Origin: Oscillospiraceae bacterium
Lineage (GTDB): Bacteria; Bacillota; Clostridia; Oscillospirales; Oscillospiraceae
Assembly (NCBI GenBank): GCA_020025275.1
Contig: JAHHSI010000002.1
Coordinates: 62,001-126,000 of the forward strand
Length of the DNA stretch: 64,000 bases
Reading direction: 5' to 3'
Both the position numbers and the translations under genes were made by a program. Within the stretch, counting starts at the first letter, position 1; the number at the start of each line of letters is the position of its first letter. A model generated the notes under the pieces. That model did not search any database and had not been told where the DNA came from. It saw only the letters and a list, made by a program, of their open reading frames with translations. Shown here one piece after another: positions 7,609-15,712 of the stretch.

Positions 7609-8471
7609 AAAAACTGCTTCTGCTCAGCGGCAAGGGCGGCACCGGAAAAACCACCACGGCGGCCGCTTTTCTGCGCTTTGCCAACGCAAAGGCCGCAGCG
7701 GACTGCGATGTGGACGCCCCCAATCTGCACCTTGTCAGCGATTTGCCCCCGCAGCCGGAGGTCACCGCCTTTTTCGGCGGGGACAAGGCCGTGATCGACG
7801 CAGATAAATGCGTTGGCTGCGGGCTCTGTGCCCAAACCTGCCGCTTCCACGCCCTTACCAAAAACGGTGACGTCTACCGCGTAGACGAATTTTCCTGCGA
7901 GGGCTGCGGCGTCTGCGCCTATGTCTGCCCTCAGGGGGCCGTCACGCTGCAGCAGGATATGGCCGGAGAGCAGCGGCTCTACCGCAGGAGCGACTCTGTT
8001 TTTTCCACAGCCATGTTGAAAATGGGCCGGGGCAACTCCGGCAAGCTGGTGAGCCATGTAAAGTCGGCCATGGCGCAGAAGGCCCCGGAATGTCCTCTGG
8101 CCATCATCGACGGCTCCCCCGGTATCGGCTGTCCTGTGATCGCTTCCCTCAGCGGCGTGGATCTGGCGCTGCTGGTGGCCGAGCCCTCCCTCTCCGGAAT
8201 CAGCGATCTGAAGCGGCTGATCCATTCAGCGTCCATCTTCCACACCGCCATCGCCGTGTGTGTCAACAAATGGGACACAAGTCCCGCCAACACTGCGGCC
8301 ATTGAGGCGTTCTGCACGGAGAACCAGCTCCCCTTTGTGGGGAAGATCCCCTATGACAAGAGCGCATCGGCCGCCATCAACGAGGGAAAAAGTCTGGCCG
8401 ACACCGACTGTCCGGCCCGCGATGCCCTCTATGAAATTTTTGTAAAAACGAGCCAACTGCTCGGCATATAA
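7605..8471 (+). CDS. MinD/Mrp-type P-loop ATPase with ferredoxin insertion (second copy)
   Basis: 288 residues, paralogous to the preceding gene. Walker A is SGKGGTGKT (7-15). The ferredoxin motifs are CVGCGLCAQTC (from residue 69) and CEGCGVCAYVCP (from residue 98), and the switch region is IIDGSPGIGCPVIASL. In studied ORP complexes two such ATPases interact with each other and with the cluster-binding protein. The two copies here are clearly diverged in sequence, so a heterodimer is more likely than a recent duplication. Confidence 0.9.
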   Translation: MKKLLLLSGKGGTGKTTTAAAFLRFANAKAAADCDVDAPNLHLVSDLPPQPEVTAFFGGDKAVIDADKCVGCGLCAQTCRFHALTKNGDVYRVDEFSCEGCGVCAYVCPQGAVTLQQDMAGEQRLYRRSDSVFSTAMLKMGRGNSGKLVSHVKSAMAQKAPECPLAIIDGSPGIGCPVIASLSGVDLALLVAEPSLSGISDLKRLIHSASIFHTAIAVCVNKWDTSPANTAAIEAFCTENQLPFVGKIPYDKSASAAINEGKSLADTDCPARDALYEIFVKTSQLLGI

Positions 8472-8486
8472 AAGGAGATTATTACT

Positions 8487-8843
8487 ATGAAAATCGTTGT
8501 AGCTGCCATGGGCAACATGGTTGCCGGTCACTTCGGCCACTGTGAAAACTTTCTCTTCTTTGACGCAGAAAACGGAAAGATCACTGCAGAAACCTCGGTG
8601 CCCAATCCCGGTCACAAGCCCGGCTTCCTGCCCAACTTCCTGGCCGACCGTGGGGCGCAGGTCATCATCTCCGGCGGTATGGGCGGCGGTGCCGTGGATA
8701 TTTTCAACGAGCGAGGTGTTGAGGTGATCGTTGGGGCGCAGGGTGAAGCCCGCACTGCTGTGGAGGCCTATCTCCGCGGCGAGCTGATCTCCACCGGTGC
8801 TGTCTGCCACGAGCACCAGCACGAGCACGAGTGCCACGAGTAA
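8487..8843 (+). CDS. NifX-type protein with His/Cys-rich tail
   Basis: 118 residues, second NifX-fold protein of the operon. MKIVVAAMGNMVAGHFGHCE opens the domain, with GHFGHCENFLFF and ISGGMGGGAVDIFNERGVEV following. The C-terminus CHEHQHEHECHE packs His, Cys and Glu into 12 residues and looks like a metal-binding tail. It is preceded by AAAGGAGA and followed by a strong terminator, so it ends the operon. It is probably the metal-cluster acceptor or carrier of the system. Confidence 0.85.
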   Translation: MKIVVAAMGNMVAGHFGHCENFLFFDAENGKITAETSVPNPGHKPGFLPNFLADRGAQVIISGGMGGGAVDIFNERGVEVIVGAQGEARTAVEAYLRGELISTGAVCHEHQHEHECHE

Positions 8844-8865
8844 ACATTTTCTTCTCTCAATGCTC

Positions 8866-8912
8866 GCATCCCCCTCTTGCAGTCATTTGCTGCAAGAGGG
8901 GGATGTTTTCTT
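8866..8912 (+). terminator. Terminator of the ORP-like operon
   Basis: CATCCCCCTCTTGCA (8867-8881) pairs perfectly with TGCAAGAGGGGGATG (8891-8905), then TTTTCTTG. Confidence 0.9.
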
Positions 8913-8921
8913 GTATCAGAT

Positions 8922-9878
8922 TCACTTTTCTCTCTGTTCCACGATGTGCAGCACCGCAGGATACAGTGCGCCGGCCGCCGGCCAGATGATCCAGCTGATC
9001 TCCCAGTGCATACTGAGGAAACTGTAGGCCAGGTAGAGGGCGGTCACGATGGGCCAATATATGCCGCCCACCCGCTTGCCTGCTCTGGTGTAGTCGCCCT
9101 CCTGCAGCAGCATCTGATAACTGCCCCACGGGATTCCCACGAGCACAAAACGGTATACGCCCACGGCCACAAGCAGAAACATACTGACCACCATACACAC
9201 CATGAGGACGTCGTTTTCCCCATTGAAGATGATCCCGGCCAGAAGTGGGACCACACTGAGAATGCACAGTACTACGCCGAGGGTATTATTCCGGACATAG
9301 CGCTCCTTCATCGCCTCTTTTCGGGCAATGACCATTCCCCGAACCCCGTACTCCGTTTCAAAAATCTCTTTTTCCAGATAGCTATAGGCCGACGCCCTGC
9401 TTCCACCGGTGAGGAACAGCGCCACCGCAACGGCCACCTGTGTCAGCAGGGCTGTAAGGCCGATCCCCGCGGCCTGATTCTCCGAAAGCCAGAAACCGGG
9501 AAATTCCGACAAAGTGCCCATCAGTATCAGAGCCACCGGCGAGGTAATGCACAAAAACACGCCGGCTGCTATCGGCCGGGCCGTGCGTTCCTTGGCCTCC
9601 AAAAAGTCGTGGGCCTCCTCCATGGAAATGCACCGCAGAGCAGAGTTCTCCGGCATCGGCTCGGCCGGCTCTTCACTGTTGATCTCGTCTTTTAACAGGT
9701 AGTCGGTGGTGACGCCGAACAGCTTGGACAGGCGAATGATCTTCTCCAAATCCGGGATGGTCTGGGCGCCTTCCCACTTGGACACCGATTGCCGGGAAAC
9801 CTGCATCTGCTCTGCCAGTTCCTCCTGCGACCATCCGCTCTTCTTGCGCAGCTGTATCAATTTGTCTGCAAAAATCAT
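8922..9878 (-). CDS. Xre-family regulator with membrane domain
   Basis: 318 residues. The N-terminal HTH_3 domain (about 6-62) is textbook: LRKKSGWSQEELAEQMQVSR, then SVSKWEGAQTIPDLEKI. After a linker come about five to six hydrophobic segments (VALILMGTL, LLTQVAVAVALFLT, TLGVVLCILSVVPLLAGIIF, VCMVVSMFLLVAVGVYRFV, and a last one near the C-terminus). This is a membrane-anchored transcription factor of the kind common in Firmicutes. The effector is unknown. The start follows a clear purine-rich site, and an inverted repeat lies just upstream. Confidence 0.85.
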   Translation of the reverse strand: MIFADKLIQLRKKSGWSQEELAEQMQVSRQSVSKWEGAQTIPDLEKIIRLSKLFGVTTDYLLKDEINSEEPAEPMPENSALRCISMEEAHDFLEAKERTARPIAAGVFLCITSPVALILMGTLSEFPGFWLSENQAAGIGLTALLTQVAVAVALFLTGGSRASAYSYLEKEIFETEYGVRGMVIARKEAMKERYVRNNTLGVVLCILSVVPLLAGIIFNGENDVLMVCMVVSMFLLVAVGVYRFVLVGIPWGSYQMLLQEGDYTRAGKRVGGIYWPIVTALYLAYSFLSMHWEISWIIWPAAGALYPAVLHIVEQREK

Positions 9879-9903
9879 GGGGCATTTCTCCTTTTCATCG
9901 GTT

Positions 9904-9918
9904 ACTGACTGGTTCAGT
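9904..9918. promoter_or_regulatory. Candidate autoregulatory operator
   Basis: ACTGA-CTGGT-TCAGT, a perfect 5-bp inverted repeat 26 bases upstream of the Xre-regulator start codon; flanking GGT/ACC extends the symmetry imperfectly. Confidence 0.4.
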
Positions 9919-10029
9919 GTACCATAAACTGCCCATATCCGCCACCACGCAGCGCGCTACATTTTGTCACCCGTGGGTTGCCTTTTCCTTTTTCCACCTT
10001 CCACGGGCCGTGCAAGGTCGGTTTTCAGC

Positions 10030-10064
10030 AAAAAAGCGGCGTTCCCGCAAGGGGACCGCCGCTC
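10030..10064 (-). terminator. Terminator of the MBOAT-DHHW operon
   Basis: AGCGGCG.TCCC and GGGA.CGCCGCT arms around GCAA, with the T-run on the minus strand (AAAAAA at 10030-10035 on plus). Confidence 0.85.
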
Positions 10065-10078
10065 TTTCTCTGCTTTTC

Positions 10079-11167
10079 TTATTTCAACGTGCCGCCGGCA
10101 TTGAACAAGGAGGTGCTGTAGAGAAACAGCACATCAGCGTCCGTAAAGTCCACCTGCTGATGCACCATGGCCGAGGAGATGTAGCGCAGATCCACCACGG
10201 TGACCTTGCTGTACCCCGAAAGCAGGAGCGGCGCCATGCTGCTGCCAAAGCTGTCCCGGAACAGCACCAGATGACGGTCGTTCTCGGCATGGGGATTTTC
10301 CAGCGTCAGAAGCGCTTCGGCCCCGGAGAGGTACACATCATAGGGATCCATTCCTTCAAACTTTTCCCAGAGATACATCTGCTTCATATCGGGGTGTTCG
10401 GCACTGGTCACCACCACATCCCGTGTCACATCACTTTCCAGAACGGCGAGGGTCTCCGGGGCCACCGGAAGGGCCGACTGTCCGGCGTAGACGCCATAAA
10501 AGCCTGACCGTGTTTCCACGGTGTAGGCGTCCATCGGATCGATGTCCGTCCCCAACCCCTGCGCCAGTGCCTGTGCCGCCGGAAGGATCCGATCCTGCCG
10601 CCAGTGGCTGTCGGTGCGATAGTAATCCGCCACCGTCAGCGCCGGAAAGAGATCAATGTATGTCCCCCGGATGCCGCCGGTCTGCTGCAGCAGCGCAGCG
10701 TAATCCATGGCGGGATAGCCATTCCGTTCCGCCAAAAAATAGTTCTTGTCGGGGATCACCGCATAGTAGGCTGCCGCCATCTCCGGGTGGGCGTCGATCA
10801 TGGCGTTGATCCTGCCCACGGCAAGGGATGTCTGGGAGAACTCCACCTGGGGCTCCAGCTTCATCAGGTGCCCCTCGGCCTGATACAGCTTGTTGTTATC
10901 CCGCATCCCCAGTATCTGCTGGCGGAAAACGGCCTTCACTGTGCGGAACTGCTGCCGGGCCGGAAATTGATCCAACAGATATTTTTCCAGATCTTGGAAG
11001 TAGTCACCGGTGAAAACCGCCTTGGCCGTCATCTCCGGCATCTGTTCGAGCCGACGGCGCTCCGCTCTGGACAGCGTCTCGTCCGGCATCAGCCAGTGCG
11101 CCGCAGCCATGCCGAAGATGGTCAGGACAAAAACAGCGACCACCGCAATTTTTTTCGTCTTTTCCAT
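10079..11167 (-). CDS. DHHW-family (AlgJ/AlgX-like) SGNH-type protein
   Basis: 362 residues from the ATG at 11167, behind TAAGGAGG. An N-terminal signal anchor (KIAVVAVFVLTIFGMAA) puts the rest outside the membrane. TDSHWRQD is the DHHW/AlgJ-type active-site block (here D-S-H-W), and LFRDSFGSSMAPLL carries the Ser motif typical of these acetyl-transfer partners. The family works with an MBOAT protein to O-acetylate an extracellular polymer. The MBOAT gene lies 10 bases upstream, so the two form an operon. The acceptor polymer is unknown. Confidence 0.85.
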   Translation of the reverse strand: MEKTKKIAVVAVFVLTIFGMAAAHWLMPDETLSRAERRRLEQMPEMTAKAVFTGDYFQDLEKYLLDQFPARQQFRTVKAVFRQQILGMRDNNKLYQAEGHLMKLEPQVEFSQTSLAVGRINAMIDAHPEMAAAYYAVIPDKNYFLAERNGYPAMDYAALLQQTGGIRGTYIDLFPALTVADYYRTDSHWRQDRILPAAQALAQGLGTDIDPMDAYTVETRSGFYGVYAGQSALPVAPETLAVLESDVTRDVVVTSAEHPDMKQMYLWEKFEGMDPYDVYLSGAEALLTLENPHAENDRHLVLFRDSFGSSMAPLLLSGYSKVTVVDLRYISSAMVHQQVDFTDADVLFLYSTSLFNAGGTLK

Positions 11168-11177
11168 GGCAGCCTCC

Positions 11178-12578
11178 TTAGAATCGGAAATACAGGAAGG
11201 GATTGAAGCTCCCATCCACCAGATGCGCCGTGGTCAGCAGCATCATCACCAGTACAAAGACCGGCTCGATCACCGTGGCGGCCGCAGCACCTGCCTTCGT
11301 CTCGCTCACACGTATCCACAACCGTTTGACCGCAGGCGTCGCACCCACGACAGCCATCACCAGCAGCCAACCATAGCTGCGCAGGTAGTATGCTGTGTCA
11401 AAACTCCACAGCGGCAAGCCGCTCAAGCCGAACAGGGCCTTCAGGTCCCCTGTCAGCTGTCCCAGACCGGAGGCGTTGAAGATAATGAAACTCACCACCA
11501 ACACCGGCAGCATATAGAGATACCGCACCGGTGCGCCCACTTTTTTCAGCATCGGCCCCAACACCAACTTCTCCAGTACCAGAAGGACGCCAAAATAGAG
11601 ACCCCACCAGAGGAAATTCCATGCCGCACCGTGCCACAAACCCGTGGCCGCCCACACCACCATCACATTCACGATCCAGCGGCCCCGGCTGACCCGATTG
11701 CCGCCCAGCGGGATGTAGAGATAGTCCCGGAACCAACCGCCCAGCGTCATATGCCAGCGCCGCCAGAATTCGGTAACACTTTGGGAAATGAAGGGATAGT
11801 CAAAGTTTTCCGGGAAGCGGAAGCCCAACATATGGCCCAGTCCGATGGCCATATCAGAATACCCGGCGAAGTCAAAATAGATCTGTAGGGCAAAGGCTGC
11901 GCCGTAGGCCCAGTAAAAGGTCACGGACAGATCGGTGCTGGCCCGGAAAAGCGTGCAGAACTCGCCCAATGCATTGGCGATGATCACCTTTTTCCCCAGA
12001 CCGACTGCAAAGCGCCGCACTCCCAGATAGAGCGCATCCAACGTGATCTGCCGGGTATGAAGCTCACGGGAGACATCGGTATAGCGCACAATGGGGCCGG
12101 CCACCAGCTGCGGGAACAGGCAGACAAACGTAGCCATGGTGGCCAGATTGCGCTCGGCGTGAGCCTGGCCCCGATACACGTCAATGGTATAGCTCATGGT
12201 CTGGAACGTGAAAAAGCTGATGCCGATGGGCAGCTCCACGCCGGTAAGCGGGATCTTCGTGCCCAGCAGGCCGTTCAACCCGCCGATCAGGAAATCCGTA
12301 TACTTAAAAAAGAACAGCATCCCCAGATTGATGACAATGGAGGAGATCAGCGCCGCTTTGGCTTTTGGGGTACCACGACGCTTTTCAATGTACAGGCTGT
12401 GGGCGTAATCCGACAGCGATGAAATGAGCAGAAGCAGCACATACACCGGCTCCCCCACAAAGTAGAACAGCAGGCTGGCCACCAGCAGCACGTTGTTGCG
12501 CCACGCAGCCGGTACGATGTAATAAAGTACCAGTGCCGGTAAAAACAGATATAGAAAGCTGATGCTGGAAAATAGCAT
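11178..12578 (-). CDS. MBOAT O-acyltransferase (AlgI/DltB type)
   Basis: 466 residues from the ATG at 12578, with GGAGGG 6 bases upstream. It is a polytopic membrane protein with about ten hydrophobic helices. Conserved MBOAT features are YFDFAGYSDMAIGLGHMLGF, FWRRWHMTLGGWFRDYLYIP and the catalytic His in TGLWHGAAWNFLWWG. It moves an acyl (usually acetyl) group across the membrane to an extracytoplasmic acceptor and hands over to the DHHW protein encoded next. A hairpin in front of this gene separates it from the DUF4358 gene. Confidence 0.95.
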   Translation of the reverse strand: MLFSSISFLYLFLPALVLYYIVPAAWRNNVLLVASLLFYFVGEPVYVLLLLISSLSDYAHSLYIEKRRGTPKAKAALISSIVINLGMLFFFKYTDFLIGGLNGLLGTKIPLTGVELPIGISFFTFQTMSYTIDVYRGQAHAERNLATMATFVCLFPQLVAGPIVRYTDVSRELHTRQITLDALYLGVRRFAVGLGKKVIIANALGEFCTLFRASTDLSVTFYWAYGAAFALQIYFDFAGYSDMAIGLGHMLGFRFPENFDYPFISQSVTEFWRRWHMTLGGWFRDYLYIPLGGNRVSRGRWIVNVMVVWAATGLWHGAAWNFLWWGLYFGVLLVLEKLVLGPMLKKVGAPVRYLYMLPVLVVSFIIFNASGLGQLTGDLKALFGLSGLPLWSFDTAYYLRSYGWLLVMAVVGATPAVKRLWIRVSETKAGAAAATVIEPVFVLVMMLLTTAHLVDGSFNPFLYFRF

Positions 12579-12605
12579 AGAATGCCCTCCGGGTCGTGAT
12601 CGTAA

Positions 12606-12633
12606 CAAAGCCTCCGCTGCGGCGGAGGCTTTG
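12606..12633 (-). terminator. Hairpin between DUF4358 and MBOAT genes
   Basis: A perfect 12-bp stem CAAAGCCTCCGC / GCGGAGGCTTTG with a 4-base loop, but only a weak T-run. Likely a leaky terminator or a processing hairpin that lowers expression of the downstream membrane genes relative to the lipoprotein. Confidence 0.6.
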
Positions 12634-12658
12634 CTCAGTGTTTGTTATCCGTCGTTTC

Positions 12659-13204
12659 TCAGGCCCACAGGGCGTTGAAGTTGGCCGTGATCGCATCGGC
12701 GGTCTTTGCCTGGGACATGACCAGCAGGATCGTATTGCCGTGGGCCACCACATTCACCTTCTCGGCTTCCACGCACACCCACTTGGCGGGGTTGGCATGG
12801 GCCTCGATGTCAGCGCGGACAGCCTCCACATCGGAGCCATCCGGCAGACGCAGCAGCACCACGGAGTGGGGAATGCTGCCCATACCGGGCTCGTGTACCA
12901 CTACCTCAGCGCCCTTGATGGCCGGGATGAACAGATTGGACAGGAACATATCGTCCATCACCTGCTCCTTAGTCATGCCATTCTCCAACGGCACATTCTC
13001 TGCCATCTCGGCAAGCGTTGCCGGGGGCATCATCATGGGCAGGTCGTTCTGTCCCATTCCCTCGATCAGCTTCTCCGCCATCTCGGCAAGGGGCATGGTG
13101 TCGCCCACTCCAGTCTTGCCGTCATTGCTGCCGCCTTTATTGCCGCAGGCTGCCAGAGACAGCACCAGCATGGCACACAGAACCAAAGAAAGAACTTTCT
13201 TCAT
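12659..13204 (-). CDS. DUF4358-type lipoprotein
   Basis: 181 residues. The lipoprotein signal is MKKVLSLVLCAMLVLSLAAC with acylated Cys20, followed by a Gly/Asn/Lys linker. The body reads LIEGMGQNDLPMMMPPATLA, EQVMDDMFLSNLFIPAIKGA and VVLLRLPDGSDVEAVRADIE. This fits the DUF4358 family, recurrently found beside MBOAT and DHHW genes in Clostridia. It is presumably an extracellular accessory protein for the acyl transfer system. It precedes the MBOAT gene on the same strand with 80 bases between. Confidence 0.75.
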   Translation of the reverse strand: MKKVLSLVLCAMLVLSLAACGNKGGSNDGKTGVGDTMPLAEMAEKLIEGMGQNDLPMMMPPATLAEMAENVPLENGMTKEQVMDDMFLSNLFIPAIKGAEVVVHEPGMGSIPHSVVLLRLPDGSDVEAVRADIEAHANPAKWVCVEAEKVNVVAHGNTILLVMSQAKTADAITANFNALWA

Positions 13205-13596
13205 ACGTATCTTCTCCTTTATCCATATGAATTGACATTGTTGTCGGAGCCGTCTTTTTTGCTCCTTCTATCTCTTTTGACGGAGGGGGATCGTGAAAAG
13301 TTCCCCCCGATTTCCACTTTTCTGAAATTTGTTTCTTTTTACGGCCACACGGCGGTTCTCCGGCGGTGTGCAGGGCCACCCTCCCTTCTTTTCTCATATA
13401 GAAACCGAAGGATATGGACCTTTCCTCGCTCTATTTTACCCGATTTTCTGCGATTTTTACGACAACGTCTCCGGTCTTTTGTATATTTTAACTATTTTGG
13501 AATTTGTGTTACTCTTTTGTAATTTTTATGTAGCTTTTCGGAAAGAAATATGGTATGATACTTTTTGCCTGAAATTTACCAATGCGAGGTTTCTAT
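13205..13596. other. Long AT-rich intergenic region
   Basis: About 390 bases between divergent genes. The left part (13240-13440) is pyrimidine-rich on plus and holds nothing I recognise. The right part is strongly AT-rich and ends in an extended -10 element, TGGTATGAT (13551-13559), the likely promoter of the NlpC/P60 gene. No RNA gene or small coding frame is convincing. Confidence 0.5.
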
Positions 13597-14526
13597 ATGA
13601 ATCGTAAGTTTTCCTGCCTTTTTCTGGCAGCATCATTAACCCTTTCCGGTGTTGTTCTCGCCTACGCCGAGGACACGGCACCGGCGGAAGAGCTGGTCTA
13701 CAGCGAGGCGGTGGAGAGCCTCTCCGCCGCAGGAATTCACAGTACCGGCGAATACGCCATGGATAACGGCCTGTCCGTGGCCTGCGAAGTGGGCCTTCTG
13801 CAGCAGGACAGCACCATGTCCCTCTCCGAGCTCTCGGCTCAGGCCTTGGTGGTCCGTGAAGAACAGCACTTGGCTCAGGAGCAGGCCGCTCAGGAAGAGG
13901 CCGCCCGCAACGCCTTCATGGCACAGTATGACGGCATCATGGTGGACAACGGCGGGCTGTCCCTGCTCTCCGAACCCAGCGAGGATGCCGCAGCCGTGCG
14001 CTCCATGCCCGCGGGGAAGGTGGGCCGTCTGGAGAACATTTCCGGCGACTGGTATCTGATCTCCTATGCCGGCAGTACCGGCTATTTGCACGCCGGCGAT
14101 GGCCACGGCGTGGCCTACAGCGACTATGAGGGCACTGCCGCCACCCAGACACTCTTTGATCAGATGCAGTCCATCGCCTATACCTATTTAGGTACCCCCT
14201 ATGTTTACGGCGGCACCAGCCACAGCGGGATCGACTGCTCCGGCTTTACCATGCAGGTCTTTGCCCAGCTGGGTTACTCATTGCCCCACGGCGCCAGCGA
14301 TCAGTATTATGCCGGCACGCCGGTCACCTCTGAGGAGCGGCAGGCAGGCGATCTGGTCTTTTTCGCCACGGACCCCGGCTCCGGCTCCATCGGCCATGTA
14401 GGCATCTATCTGGGCGGCGGTGCATTTATCCACGCCAGCTATAGCTCCGGCGTCACCATCAACTATCTGGGGGAGAGCTATTACGCCTCCACCTACTACG
14501 GTGCCTGCCGCACCATCAGCGAATAA
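13597..14526 (+). CDS. Secreted SH3 + NlpC/P60 cell-wall peptidase
   Basis: 309 residues from the ATG at 13597, 15 bases inside a longer frame and preceded by GCGAGG. The signal peptide runs MNRKFSCLFLAASLTLSGVV, with a cut near AYA-ED. After an alpha-helical Glu/Gln-rich segment (about 80-107) comes a bacterial SH3-like domain (about 112-165: VDNGGLSLLSEPSEDAAAVR, GDWYLISYAGSTGYLH). The C-terminal NlpC/P60 domain (about 180-309) has all three catalytic residues: Cys214 in DCSGF, His267 in GHVGIYL and His279 in FIHAS. It likely cleaves the gamma-D-Glu-diamino acid bond in peptidoglycan stem peptides. Confidence 0.92.
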   Translation: MNRKFSCLFLAASLTLSGVVLAYAEDTAPAEELVYSEAVESLSAAGIHSTGEYAMDNGLSVACEVGLLQQDSTMSLSELSAQALVVREEQHLAQEQAAQEEAARNAFMAQYDGIMVDNGGLSLLSEPSEDAAAVRSMPAGKVGRLENISGDWYLISYAGSTGYLHAGDGHGVAYSDYEGTAATQTLFDQMQSIAYTYLGTPYVYGGTSHSGIDCSGFTMQVFAQLGYSLPHGASDQYYAGTPVTSEERQAGDLVFFATDPGSGSIGHVGIYLGGGAFIHASYSSGVTINYLGESYYASTYYGACRTISE

Positions 14527-14540
14527 ACCAGCGTATCGAA

Positions 14541-14568
14541 GAGGGTATCCGATCCGGATACCCTCTTT
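14541..14568 (+). terminator. Terminator of the NlpC/P60 gene
   Basis: GAGGGTATCC / GGATACCCTC, loop GATCC, then TTTTC. Confidence 0.9.
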
Positions 14569-14690
14569 TCTATTCTGCATATTTGTATAAATATTCATAC
14601 TGTCACTGTATAAATTCATTCTACCCCTTTATTTACATCGTTTTGCACAGGCCTCAACTCAATATTTTTGAAATTTTATTCATTTCATCA

Positions 14691-14719
14691 TTGACAAGTC
14701 TATGAAATCCGTGTATAGT
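14691..14719 (+). promoter_or_regulatory. Promoter of the amino-acid ABC operon
   Basis: TTGACA (14691-14696), 17 bp, TATAGT (14714-14719). The ~95-base leader to the ATG at 14819 shows no recognised aptamer. Confidence 0.85.
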
Positions 14720-14818
14720 AGGCATTGTTCCAAAGAGAACACGACATCGTCTGTATTCCTTCTTTGACGGGGTTGAATATAGATCCACATTTTTATGTTT
14801 GAGAAAGGTAGAAGAGAA

Positions 14819-15619
14819 ATGAAAAAGATCATTGCACTGATTTTGGCCATGATGATGGCCCTCTCGCTGGTGGCCTGCGGCGGCAGCAGCGACAACAACG
14901 GCGGCGACAAGTCCACGAAGATCGTGATGGGCACCTCCGCCGACTATCCCCCCTTTGAGTTCCACGTTCTGGACAACGGCCAGGATAAGATCGTGGGAAT
15001 CGACGTCTTTCTGGGCGAGCAGGTCGCCAAGGACATGGGCTGCGAGTTTGAAGTCGTCCACATGGACTTTGACAACCTGATGACCCTGATGGCGCAGGGC
15101 AACTGCGACATGGTCATCGCCGCCATGGAATACAAGGATGAGCGTGCCGCCAATGCGGATTGCTCCGACCCCTACTATGCAGATCTGCCCCCTGTCATCA
15201 TCACCAAGAAGGGCAACGAGGGCCAGTACAAGTCTCTGGCTGATTTCGCCGGCAAGACCGTCGGCGCTCAGATGGCCACCACCAAGGCCGATGTCGTCAC
15301 CAACGATATGACCGGTGCCACGCCCCAGCTGATGAGCTCTGTTGTGGATCTGGTCAACAACCTGGTCAACGACAAGTGCGATGCCCTGGTGCTGGACGGC
15401 GCCGTGGCTCAGAAGTATCTGGCTGCCAACCCTGATCTGGCCGCCGTGGCCATCGATATGGGTGAGGCCGCTGAGCCGTACCGGGTCTGGGTAGCCAAGG
15501 GTGATCCCAAGGGTCTGCTGCCTGAGATCAACAAAACCATTGCCAAGGTAACCACCGACGGCACCATGGAGAGCTGGATCGAGCAGGCCAACGAGCTGTC
15601 GGCTCAGGCACTTGACTAA
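14819..15619 (+). CDS. Amino-acid ABC transporter substrate-binding lipoprotein
   Basis: 266 residues from the ATG at 14819, giving the lipoprotein signal MKKIIALILAMMMALSLVAC. It is a periplasmic-binding-protein family 3 fold: GTSADYPPFEFHVLDNGQDK, then IVGIDVFLGEQVAKDMG and the ligand-loop region DFDNLMTLMAQGNCDMVIAA. It delivers a polar amino acid to the permease encoded 94 bases downstream. The substrate cannot be read from the sequence. A 17-bp hairpin separates it from the permease gene. Confidence 0.9.
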   Translation: MKKIIALILAMMMALSLVACGGSSDNNGGDKSTKIVMGTSADYPPFEFHVLDNGQDKIVGIDVFLGEQVAKDMGCEFEVVHMDFDNLMTLMAQGNCDMVIAAMEYKDERAANADCSDPYYADLPPVIITKKGNEGQYKSLADFAGKTVGAQMATTKADVVTNDMTGATPQLMSSVVDLVNNLVNDKCDALVLDGAVAQKYLAANPDLAAVAIDMGEAAEPYRVWVAKGDPKGLLPEINKTIAKVTTDGTMESWIEQANELSAQALD

Positions 15620-15638
15620 TCCCCCATACATAGGATCT

Positions 15639-15676
15639 CTACCGTGGAAAGCCGGGGCTCCGGCTTTCCACGGTAG
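15639..15676 (+). other. Intercistronic hairpin
   Basis: CTACCGTGGAAAGCCGG and CCGGCTTTCCACGGTAG form a perfect 17-bp stem with a 4-base loop and no T-run. It sits between binding-protein and permease genes, where such hairpins usually stabilise the upstream mRNA so the binding protein outnumbers the membrane parts. Confidence 0.75.
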
Positions 15677-15712
15677 GCTGTCATCACATAGGAAAGGAAG
15701 GGTTGTCCCCTC

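Noticed and set aside
6425..8843. Nitrogen fixation genes, because of NifX-type domains
   Set aside because: No nifHDK, nifB or nifEN is present; the two ferredoxin-MinD ATPases point to an ORP-like system instead.
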